Positions 1 through 9,600 of a DNA stretch of 64,000 nucleotides are shown here, piece by piece. The notes below the pieces were generated by a model. That model saw only the letters and a list, made by a program, of their open reading frames with translations. It was not told the DNA's origin and did no database searches. Numbering within the stretch: the first letter of the stretch is position 1; every line of letters begins with the position of its first letter. Both the position numbers and the translations under genes were made by a program. The stretch is from Actinacidiphila bryophytorum. GTDB lineage: Bacteria > Actinomycetota > Actinomycetes > Streptomycetales > Streptomycetaceae. The DNA lies in NCBI RefSeq assembly GCF_016916835.1, contig NZ_JAFFIX010000003.1:1-64000 (forward strand), read 5' to 3'.

Positions 1-166
1 TACCACCTCGCGCGCGGTCTGTAGACCCGGCAACCAGCCCCTCCCCAGGGGCCGCAGGGGCCGGAACCGGCCACCTGCGCCCCTGTGGCAGCCTCCATCC
101 GTCCTGTTACACTACGCGGGCTCCGTCTTACGGAGCGTCACGATGACCGGAGAGCTTGGAGGGGAC

Positions 167-1489
167 ATGAGTAGGCCGACCGTCCTGTTAGTCGGGGCCG
201 ACAGTTATGTGCTGAGGGCCTGCGAGCGCCACCAGGTGGACGCCGTCGTCATCAGCAACTCCGGTGCGTACGAGTCGGGCAGGATCAAACTGCCCCCCGG
301 CGGACGGGTGATACGCGTCGACGAGGTCACCAACGTCGAGGACATACTCGGAGCCCTGCACCGCGAGGGACTGGGCGGCCAGAAGTTCGACGCGGTGCAG
401 ACCACCTGGGAGTACGCCGCCGTCACCACCGCGGTCCTCGCCCGCGCACTGGGCTGTCGCACCATCGACCCGGTCACCGCACTGCACTTCCGCGACAAGT
501 CGCTCCAGAAGGCCCGCCTCAGGGACGCCGGCGTCCCCGTCACGCGGGCCGTCGTCGTTCCCGACGTCTTCGACGTCTCCGAGGTCCCCTTCGACTTCGA
601 GCGCGCCGTCCTCAAGCCCATCGCGGGCGGCGGCACCACCTCCACCAGCGTCGTGACCTCCCGCAAGGACCTGGAGGACGCCAGCCGGGCCTTCCGCGAG
701 CAGAAGGAGACCAACCGCACCTTCCTGCTGGAGGAGTTCGTCGAGGGCGACGAGTGGATGGCCGAGGGCATCGTCTTCGGCGGCGAGGTCATCTTCTTCG
801 GCCTCGGCGCCTACACCGAGCCGTGCCTCGAAGCCGTCACCGGCCAGGTGCCCATCTCCCTGCGGCGGTTGGACCCCACCAAGGAGGCGGAGGCGTACGC
901 GAGCGCCGAGCCCGTGGTGCGTGCGGCCATCGCCGCGCTCGGCCTGCAGGACAGCGTCTTCCACATGGAGCTGTTCCGCGAACCGGGCACCGGACGGATC
1001 GTCTTCAGCGAGTGCGCCGCCCGCCGCGGCGGTGCCCTCACCCAGGAGCAGGTGCACGCGAAGTTCAACGTCGACCTCGCCGAGGCCGCGCTGCTGTGCG
1101 CGCTGGGCCGCCGCCCCGAGCTGAAGGTCAGCGTCACCCCCGACGTCATCGGCTGCGTCGGCTTCTACGGCAGCGCGGGCACGGTCATCAGCTACCCGAC
1201 GCCCGACGAGCTGATCGCCGAGCCCAACGTGATCTTCGCCCAGACGTACGTGCCGCCGGGTGCGACCCTCTCCACGAAGTTCTCCGCCTCCGCCGACATG
1301 CTCGGCGCGATCCTGCTGGCGACCGAGACCGTCGAGGACTTCGACAACCGGGTGGTGGAGCTGCGCGACTGGATCGACGAGCGGCTCGTCGTCGCCCGCC
1401 CGCACCTCAACAGCGGCCAGCGCTGGGCCTGGCAGGCGGCCACCTGGCCCGACCGCGAGTACCGCGACTGGCTGTACGAGGGCCGGTGA
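167..1489 (+). CDS. ATP-grasp carboxylate-amine ligase-like protein
   Basis: Likely ligase that activates a carboxylate as an acyl phosphate with ATP and joins it to an amine. The 440-residue protein has an N-terminal Rossmann-like half, then ATP-grasp features: 'VLKPIAGGGTTST' (about 147-159), the hinge-like 'FLLEEFVEGDEWMAEGI' (about 186-202) and the metal-binding 'VFSECAARRGG' (about 280-290). An ATG at 143 is in frame, but ATG 167 has an ideal GGAGGGG at 158-164, so I chose 167. Codon 8 is a rare TTA (188-190), which predicts dependence on the bldA tRNA. The stop overlaps the GTG of the downstream MFS gene by 4 nt, so the two are translationally coupled. A short hairpin (121-135) lies just upstream. 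Substrates cannot be read from the sequence; a dipeptide or amide bond in the locus product is an inference. Confidence 0.85.
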   Translation: MSRPTVLLVGADSYVLRACERHQVDAVVISNSGAYESGRIKLPPGGRVIRVDEVTNVEDILGALHREGLGGQKFDAVQTTWEYAAVTTAVLARALGCRTIDPVTALHFRDKSLQKARLRDAGVPVTRAVVVPDVFDVSEVPFDFERAVLKPIAGGGTTSTSVVTSRKDLEDASRAFREQKETNRTFLLEEFVEGDEWMAEGIVFGGEVIFFGLGAYTEPCLEAVTGQVPISLRRLDPTKEAEAYASAEPVVRAAIAALGLQDSVFHMELFREPGTGRIVFSECAARRGGALTQEQVHAKFNVDLAEAALLCALGRRPELKVSVTPDVIGCVGFYGSAGTVISYPTPDELIAEPNVIFAQTYVPPGATLSTKFSASADMLGAILLATETVEDFDNRVVELRDWIDERLVVARPHLNSGQRWAWQAATWPDREYRDWLYEGR

Positions 1490-2883
1490 GGCGCAAGGCC
1501 GCCGCCGCGCGCGACCTCTCCCGCCCGCGGGCCGGCGGCACGCCCGCCGCGCCCGCGGGCGGCGGGCCGGCGGCCGGGGCGCCCCGGGCGCCGGGACCTG
1601 AGGCCGCGCCGCCCGCGCCCCCCGAGCCGCCGCGATTAGCGGACCCGCGGCCCGGCCGGCTGCGGGCCGCCGTGCGGCGGACGCTGCCCGAGCCCGGGCC
1701 GCAGCGGCTGCTGGCCGGGGCATCCTTCGCCGTCACCGTCGGCGGCGGGATGCTCGCCGGCACCACGATGCTCTACCTGACCCGGGTCGTCGGGATGTCG
1801 GCGGTACGCGTCGGGCTCGGGCTGACCGTCGGGGCCGTGCTCGGGCTGGTCTTCGGGCCGTACATCGGGCACCTCGCCGACCGGCGCGGCCCGCGCGAGG
1901 TGCACGTCGCGACGATGCTGTGCGGGGTTGCGGCCACCGCGGGCTTCGCGGTGGCCCGCACCTTCTGGGTGCTCGTGCTGGTCTCGCTGCTGACCACCGC
2001 GGTCGGCTCCGCGGGCCAGGCCAGCCGGGCGCCGCTGATCCGCGCGCTGGCCGGCGCCGACACGACCGCGTACCTGGCCTACCAGCGCGCCATCACCAAC
2101 GTGGCGATCATGGCCGGCGTCCTGATCGGCACCGTCGGCATCCAGCTGGACTCGGGACCGGTCTACGTGGGCCTGATCCTGGCCGCCGCCGGGACCTTCC
2201 TGGCCGCCGCGCTGATCCTCACCCGGCTGCCGCACGTGCCGCCGCTGCCCGCAGACCCGGCGCACAGCCGGTGGGCGGCCCTCACCGACCGCCCCTACCT
2301 GGCGGTGACGCTGATCAACGGCGGGATGTCGCTGCACCTGGCGGTGCCGACCTTCGCGCTGCCGCTGTGGATCGTGGAGAACACCTCCGCGCCGCGGGCG
2401 GCCATCACCGGGATCATGCTCGTCAACGGGGTGCTGGTGGTCGCCCTCCAGGTCCGGGTGAGCCGCGGTGTGACCGACCCGCGCACCGCGGGCGTACGGA
2501 TGCGCTGGGCCGGGGCCGCGCTGCTGGCCGCCAGCGTCCTGATCGGCGCCATGTCGGGGCTGGCCTGGTGGTCGGCGCTGCTGGTGCTGCTGGCCGCCAC
2601 CGTCGTGTACACCTTCGGCGAGCTGTGGCAGGCCGCCGCCTCCTTCGAACTGGCCTTCGGCCTGGCCCGGCCGCACCTGCAGGGGCAGTACGCCGGGGTC
2701 TTCGGGCTAGGCGCCGGCGGTGCCAACGCCGCGGCACCCGCGGTCCTGGCCGCGGTCTGCCTCGACCACGGGCAGGCCGGCTGGTGGGCGCTGGGCGTGC
2801 TGCTGCTCGGCTGCGGGGCGCTGACCCCGCGGGCGGTCGCATGGGCCGAGGCCACCAGGGGCCGGGCCGCGGCACCCGTCTGA
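1486..2883 (+). CDS. MFS exporter, 12-TM type
   Basis: Membrane transporter of the major facilitator superfamily, probably exporting the product of the adjoining locus. The 465-residue protein begins with about 70 Pro/Ala/Arg-rich residues. It then has repeated hydrophobic helices and the motif-A-like loop 'GHLADRRGPREV' (about 127-138) between helices 2 and 3. The start is GTG 1486, which overlaps the ligase stop (GTGA). Codon 51 is TTA (1636-1638), in the low-complexity leader before the first helix, another sign of bldA control. The family assignment is firm; the cargo is inferred only from context. Confidence 0.85.
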   Translation: MRRKAAAARDLSRPRAGGTPAAPAGGGPAAGAPRAPGPEAAPPAPPEPPRLADPRPGRLRAAVRRTLPEPGPQRLLAGASFAVTVGGGMLAGTTMLYLTRVVGMSAVRVGLGLTVGAVLGLVFGPYIGHLADRRGPREVHVATMLCGVAATAGFAVARTFWVLVLVSLLTTAVGSAGQASRAPLIRALAGADTTAYLAYQRAITNVAIMAGVLIGTVGIQLDSGPVYVGLILAAAGTFLAAALILTRLPHVPPLPADPAHSRWAALTDRPYLAVTLINGGMSLHLAVPTFALPLWIVENTSAPRAAITGIMLVNGVLVVALQVRVSRGVTDPRTAGVRMRWAGAALLAASVLIGAMSGLAWWSALLVLLAATVVYTFGELWQAAASFELAFGLARPHLQGQYAGVFGLGAGGANAAAPAVLAAVCLDHGQAGWWALGVLLLGCGALTPRAVAWAEATRGRAAAPV

Positions 2884-3011
2884 CGGTACGTCCGATCGGG
2901 TATGCTCGGGCTCCCCACAAGAACGCGCGCGGCGATTTCCCATTCGTCTTTTGTGCGGGGGCAATTCACCCGGCGGACCGGTATTTCTTCAGTCAGGGAG
3001 CAGTGGCACCG

Positions 3012-3500
3012 ATGGCCTCTGAGGACGTGTACGGCAAGCTGATCTCGCTCCTCGACGAGCACGGCGCCAGTTATCGGATCATCGAGCACGAGCCGGAAGG
3101 TGTCACCGAAGCGGTGAGCCGGCTGCGCGGCCACGATCCGCGGCAGGCCGCCAAGTGCATCGTCATCATGATGAAGATCGGAAAGAAGGAGAAGCGGTAC
3201 GTCGCCGCGGTCCTACCCGGCGACCGCCGGGTCGACTTCAACCGGCTCAAGGCCCTGTGCGGCGGCAGCTACGCCTCGTTCGCGACCCCCGAGGTCGCCG
3301 AGGAGCTGGCCGGCACACCGGTCGGCACGATCCCGCCGTTCTCCTTCGACGAGCGCATGGGCCTGTTCATGGACCCTGAACTACTGCAATTCGACGAGGT
3401 GTTCTTCAACGCCGGCCGGCTCGACCGCACCATCGCGCTGGCGACCAAGGACTACCTCGCCATTGCGAACCCCACGATCGAGCCGATCACCCAGGCCTGA
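3012..3500 (+). CDS. YbaK/ProX-type aminoacyl-tRNA deacylase
   Basis: A 162-residue protein of the YbaK/prolyl-tRNA-editing superfamily, which hydrolyses mis-charged aminoacyl-tRNAs in trans. Visible family features are 'AAKCIVIMMK' with the conserved Lys of the active-site pocket (about 44-53), 'YVAAVLPGDRRVDFNRLKAL' (about 60-79), the Gly/Pro-rich 'GTPVGTIPPFSF' (about 98-109) and 'VFFNAGRLDRTIAL' (about 125-138). ATG 3012 follows AGGGAG at 2995-3000 with 11-nt spacing; the in-frame GTG 3003 would be too close. The gene sits between the exporter and the megasynthase. A proofreading deacylase inside a cluster that appears to make an unusual amino acid could protect the producer from mis-incorporation; this role is inferred. 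Confidence 0.85.
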   Translation: MASEDVYGKLISLLDEHGASYRIIEHEPEGVTEAVSRLRGHDPRQAAKCIVIMMKIGKKEKRYVAAVLPGDRRVDFNRLKALCGGSYASFATPEVAEELAGTPVGTIPPFSFDERMGLFMDPELLQFDEVFFNAGRLDRTIALATKDYLAIANPTIEPITQA

Positions 3501-3529
3501 AGGCCGGAAACCGCTCCTTCTGGACGGCC

Positions 3530-3558
3530 TTGACGACATGTGTCAGCCGCTGTAAAAA
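3530..3558 (+). promoter_or_regulatory. sigma70-type promoter for the megasynthase operon
   Basis: TTGACG (3530-3535), a 17-nt spacer and TAAAAA (3553-3558) match the HrdB-type consensus well. Because transcription would start near 3565, translation of the megasynthase cannot begin at the upstream in-frame codon at 3540. A perfect TTGACA at 3640-3645 further down has no good -10 partner. Confidence 0.6.
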
Positions 3559-3662
3559 TTGGCGCCTGTTTCCGGCAAGAAGAGCGCCGCCCCCTTCTCG
3601 GGGCCTGGTGGTTTTGTTCTCCTGTGCATCCAGGGCATATTGACAGGTCAGGGGAAAGCGCT

Positions 3663-6600
3663 TTGCTGCGTTCCAGGAACTTCCAGAGTCCGACGGGCGG
3701 TGTCGAGCCTGTCGTCATCGCACGTCGTGAGGACGTGGCCTTACGGCTGTTCGCCTTTCCGCACGCGGGCGGAAACCACACCGCCTTCCAGGACTGGCCG
3801 GCCGGCCTGCCCGACGACGTGGAGGTCGTCAGCTACACGCTGCCCGGCCGCGGACGGCGCCGGGCGGAAGCCCCGTACGAGCACCTCACCGACCTGGTGG
3901 ACGACCTGGCCGCCATGGTCGCGCAGCACGACGACGGCGCCCCCTTCGCCTTCTTCGGCCACAGCTTCGGGGCGCTGGTCGCCTACGAGGTAACCCGCAA
4001 ACTGGTCGACCTGCGGGGCCGATGTCCCGGCCTGCTCGCGGTATCGGCGCACCGGGCGCCCCACCTGCCGCCGGACCGGCCCGCGCACCGGCTGCCGCAG
4101 GACGACTTCCTCGACCGGGTGCGATTATGGGGCCTGATCCCCGACGACCTCCTGCACGACGACGACCTGCTCGACCTCGTCCTCCCGCCGCTGCGCGCCG
4201 ACCTGCGGCTCGACGAGGAGTACGCCCCGCAGGCGCGCGGCCCGCTCCCCGTCCCCTGCGCCGTCTACGGCGGCAGCGGCGACCGTACGGTGGCCCCCGC
4301 CGAACTGGCCGCCTGGCGCGACCACTTCACGAGCGAGCCGGACCACGAGACCCTCCCCGGCGGCCACTTCTACACCGTCGAATCCCGGCCGGCCCTGCTG
4401 GCGGGCCTCACCCGGCAGTTGAACCGGCTGCGCACCGCCGCGCGACCGTCCGTGGCCGCCACCGGGGCCGCCTACCCGGCGCCGGTGCGGAGCTTATGGG
4501 CCAGATTCAGTGAGCAGGCGCACACCGCCCCCGACGCACCGGCCCTCAGCGACGGCCCCCGCAGCTGGACCTACCGCGAACTGCGCGACAGCGCCCTCGA
4601 CCTGGCAGCCGACCTCGCCGCCCGCGGCACCGCCAAGGGCGACGTCGTCGGCCTGCTGCTGCCGCACTCCGCCGAGTACTGCATCACCCTGCTGACCTGC
4701 TTCGCCGCCGGCACCCCCGCGTGCCTGCTGGAGAAGAACTGGCCGCCGTCGCTGCTCGCCGGCTTCCTCGCCAGCGCCGGCGTCACCACCGTCGTCACCA
4801 CCCCCGACCTCGTCGCACTGCTCCCCGACAGCCACACCGCCCCCGAGCGGCTGGTCGTGCTCACCCCCGACCGGTGGAGCCGGCGCAGCACCGCGGAGCC
4901 CGCGCAGCTCCCGGACGTCGCACCCGGCGACACCGCCCTGATCTCCATGACCAGCGGCACCTCCGGCACCCCCAAGGCGGTGCTCAACACCCACCTCGGC
5001 TGCCTGTACTGCTTCGACGCCCGCTACGCGCTCTACCCGTACGAGCCCGCCTCGCGCGACGGCCTCAACGTCTTCTTCGCCTGGGAGTGCCTGCGGCCGC
5101 TCCTGGAAGGCCGCCCCGCCGCCGTCGTCCCCGACGACCACGTCTTCGACCCGGTCCGGCTCGTCGGCACCCTGCGCCAGGAGCGGATCACCCGCATCGT
5201 GGTCCCGCCCTCGCTCTTCGAGAGCGTCCTCGACCACCCCGCCGCGGGACCCGAACTCGCCCACAGCCTGGCCCACATGGAGATCGTCTTCCTCATGGGC
5301 GAGGTCGTGCCCTCCCGCGTGGTCGACAAGGCCGCGGTCCTGCTGCCCCCGCACGTACGGCTCGTCAACGCGTACAGCACCTGGGAGAGCCTGGACGTCT
5401 CCTACGCCGACCTGCTGCCGCGCCCGCCCGGTGCGGCACCCGCGGCCCCCGCCGACTGCGCCCCCGTCGGGCGGGTCATCGACGGCACCGCGGCCGCCCT
5501 GCTGGACGAGGACGGCGCGGCTGTGCCCTACGGAGCCGTCGGCGAGCTGTACGTGGCAGGCCCCGGCGTCGCCACCGGCTACCTCGACGACCCCGCCAAG
5601 ACCGCGGAACGCTTCGTGCCCTGCCCGCCCGCACTGGCAGGTTCGGCCTTCGCCGGCCACGTCTTCTACCGCACCGGCGACCGCGCCCGCTTCCTGCCCG
5701 ACGGCGGGCTCGAACTCCTCGGCAGGACAGGCGACATCGTCAAACTGCGCGGCTTCAAGGTGTCGCTGCGGTCCGTCGAAGCCGCCCTGGAGGACCAGGA
5801 AGGCGTCGCCCGCGTCATCGTCCGCCCCGTCCAGGACCCGCACACAGGGCAGCCCGCATACCTGCTCGCCTACGTCCTCGGCGACGACGGCACCCCCTCG
5901 CCCACACTGCTCGCCCGCACCCGCAGCAAAGCCGCCCGCGACCTGCCCGCCTACGCCCGCCCCCGGCACGTCATCGGGCTCGACGCGCTGCCCTTCACCC
6001 GCAGCGACTCCCGCAAACTCGACCTGTCCGCGCTGCCCCCGCCGCCACCCGAAGAGCCCGACACCGCAGGGCCGCTCAGCACCGCAGAACAACGGGTCGC
6101 CGACGCCTGGACCGAAGTGCTCGGCCTGCGCACCGCCGCGCCCGACGACAACTTCTTCGACGCGGGCGGCGACTCCCTCAGCGCCGCCCGCCTCACCGGC
6201 CTGCTCGCCGAGCGGTACGGCATCGCGCTGCCCGTGGTCGACGTCTTCCAGTACGCCACCCTGCGCGAACTCGCCGCCCGCTGCTCGGGAGACCCGTCGG
6301 CCGCCGCCGAACCCGAACGCCCGCGCCCCGCCCGGCAGGACAACCCCAGGATCGCCGTCGTCGGCATGGCAGGACGCTTCCCCGGGGCGCCGGACATCAA
6401 CGCCTTCTGGCAGAACCTCAAAGACGGCACCGACTCGCTGACCGTCTTCACCCCGGACGAACTGCGGGCCAAAGGCGTGCCCGAGGAGGTCGTCACCCAC
6501 CCGCAGTGGGTCGCCGCCGCCCAACTCGTCGCCGACGCCGACGCCTTCGACGCCGAGATGTGGGGCATAGGGCAGCGCGAAGCCCTCCTCATGGACCCGC

Positions 6601-9600
6601 AGCACCGGCTCTTCGTCGAAGTCGCCGCCACCGCCATGGAACAGGCCGGCTACGCCCGCCGCGACAATCCCTACCGGCGGCGCACCGGGGTCTTCGCCGC
6701 CTGCGGCATCGACGGCTACCTCATCCACCACCTCGACGGCGGCGGCCTCACCCGCCCACTCGACCCGGCAGGGCTCTTCCTCACCGAGATCGGCAACGAG
6801 AAGGACTACATCGCCACCCGGGTCGCCTACCTCCTCGACCTCGGCGGACCCGCCGCCACCGTCACCTCCGCGTGCAGCAGCGCACTCGTCGCCGTCGCCC
6901 AGGCCGCGCAGGCGCTCGCCTCCGGCCAGTGCGACATGGCCCTCGCGGGTGCCTCGTCCCTCAACTTCCCCAACTTCGGCTACCGGTACGAAGAAGGCCT
7001 CGTCGGCAGCCCCGACGGGCGGGTCCGGCCCTTCGACCAGGCCGCCGACGGAACGCTCTTCGGTGACGCCGTCGGGGCGGTGGTGCTCAAACGGCTGGAG
7101 GACGCCGTCGCCGACGGCGACCACGTCTGGGCCGTACTCGCCGGATACGGCGTCTCCAACGACGGCCGCAGGAAAGCGGGTTACACCGCGCCCAGCGCCC
7201 GCGCGCAGGAGCAGTGCATCTCCGACGCCATCGGCATGGCGGGGGTGGGATCCGAGCAGATCTCGTACGTCGAGTGCCATGCGACGGCCACGCATGTCGG
7301 CGACGCGATCGAGGTCAGCGGGCTGAGCTCGGCCTTCGCCCGGCACCGGGCGGAGGCCGCAGGGGCGCCCGGCGCGGGCGAGTGCGCACTCGGGAGCGTG
7401 AAGGGGAACATCGGGCACGCCAACTGTGCTGCCGGGATAACCGGCTTCATCAAGACGGTGCTGTGCCTGCACCATCGGGAGCTGGTCCCGACGGTGCACT
7501 TCGAGGCGGTCAACCCCAAGCTCGTCGACTTCATCGACGCGGACGGCTCGCCCTTCACCGTCCAGACCCGGCACGAGCCGTGGTCCGTCCCGGCCGGTCG
7601 GCTGCCGCGCCGGGCGGGGGTGAGCAGCTTCGGGATCGGCGGGACCAATGCCCACGTCGTGCTGGAGGAGTTCCCGCAACGCGACGTGGCGTCGCCCCCG
7701 ACCGCGGGGGCTTCCTCGGCCCGCCCCGGACCCGCGGTGGGTGGTGGGTTGCGCGCGCCGTTCCCCGCGCCCCTTGGTGTGCCCTCTGGGGGAGAGGGTG
7801 CCCTTGCGGGGGGCGGTGCTTTTCAGGGGCGCGGGGAACTGCGCGACCAGCCACCGGCGGGGCGCGGGTCGTCACCGGCCGAAAGGGGCAGTTCGGATCG
7901 CTCCGGACCACCGGGCGCGCTGCGGCTTGTCGGCGCGTCGGCGCGGAGTGCGGGGGCCGTGGAGCGCGGGATGGGCGCGCTCAAGGCGGTGTTGGCGGGG
8001 CGGGGCGGCGAGGAGACGCGGGCGCTGGTGCGGGAGTGGCATCTGACGCGTGAGGCGCACCCGGTGCGGCAGGCGGCCGTGCTCGACACGGGGACGGGGG
8101 AGTGGTCCACCCCCCTCACCGGAAGCGGCAGCGGCGCCGGCACCGTCGCCTTCGTCTTCTCCGGGCAGGGCTCGCAGACCGCCGCGATGGCCCGCGGCCT
8201 GTACAGGGGGCGCTTCCGGCGGCACTTCGACGCCGCCTGCGCCGCCCTCGGCGGGCACCTGGGGGAGGACCCCGGTCCGCTCGTCCTGGGCGCGGACGAC
8301 ACCACCGTGCAGCGCCCCCTGGTCACGCAGTGCGGCCTGTTCGCCGTCGAGTACGCGCTCGCCCGCACCCTGGTGGACCTCGGGGTGCGGCCCGTCGCCG
8401 TCGCGGGGCACAGCATCGGGGAGTACGCGGCCGCCGCGATCTCGGGGCTGCTCACCCTGGACGAGGCGGCGCTGCTCGTCGCCGTACGGGCGGGCGCGAC
8501 CGAGGAATTGGCGGACGCGCACGGCGGCATGCTGAGCGTCCTGGGCGACGAGGACCGGCTGGCCGCCTGGCTCGCGGGCCGCGATGGCCTGTGGACCGCG
8601 GCCCGCAACGCCCCGGGCCGCACGGTGGTCTCGGGCACCCCCGAGGCCTTGCGCGCCGCGGCAGTGGAACTGCCGCCGCTCGGCTTCGGGTGCAAGCCCG
8701 TACCCGTCTCGCACCCCTTCCACAGCCCCCTGATGGCCCCGGTCGCCGCCCGGCTCGACGCCGCCGCCGCCGACCTGCCGGTACGGACGCCGGATGTGCC
8801 GACCGCGAGCAACCTGACCGGCACGTGGGTCGACGCCCGCCACCAGCCGCAGACGTACTGGGGCGAGCACGTGACCTCGGCGGTGCGCTGGAGCGAGGAC
8901 GTCGCCGCCCTGCTGAAGTGGGCGCCGGACGTGATCCTGGAGGTCGGACCCGGCGGGGTCCTGACCTCGCTCACCGCCAAGTGCCTGGACGCCGGGGCGG
9001 ATTCCGCCCCGCGGACCCTCGCGTGTATGCCGTACGCGGCGGACCCGGAGCAGGACGACGAACCGGCGCTGCTGTCGGTGCTGGGCGAACTGTGGTGCCA
9101 CGGCGTGGACCTGGACTTCGCCGCCCTGCACGAGGACGACCCCGTGGGCGACCCGGCGCTGCGGCTGCTGCTGCCGACGTACTCCTTCGAGCGCAGCCGC
9201 TACTGGACGAAGCCGGACGCCTCCCCGTACGCGGGGCGTGCGGAGCGCCAAGTCCCCACACCGGCACGTCCGTTGGTGCGGCACGTCGCCAAGCCGGGTG
9301 CGAGCACCCGGATGTACTGCTTCCCCTACGCGGGCGGCGACGCCGCCGCCTTCCGCTCGTGGGCGCACGCGGCGCCGCCGTGGCTGGACGTCGTGACGGT
9401 CGAACCGCCGGGCCGCGGCGGCCGGGCGGAGCTGCCCGTACCGGCCGACGACGGCGCCGACATGGCATGGCTCGACCAGGTCGCCGATGCCGTCAGGGCC
9501 GACGCGGGGCAGGCCGCGGTCGTCTTCTGCGGGTTGAGCTTCGGTGCCGGGCTGGCCCTGGACCTGCTCGGCGGGCCGCTCGCGGACTGGGCGGGCGACG

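Noticed and set aside
1-166. Possible end of another gene or regulatory site at the left edge
   Set aside because: Only a small hairpin (121-135) and no convincing -35/-10 or coding frame could be supported.
4494-7679. Minus-strand open frame of 1061 codons
   Set aside because: Shadow of the adenylation, PCP and KS coding region; Gly/Glu/Val-rich low-complexity translation with no family resemblance.
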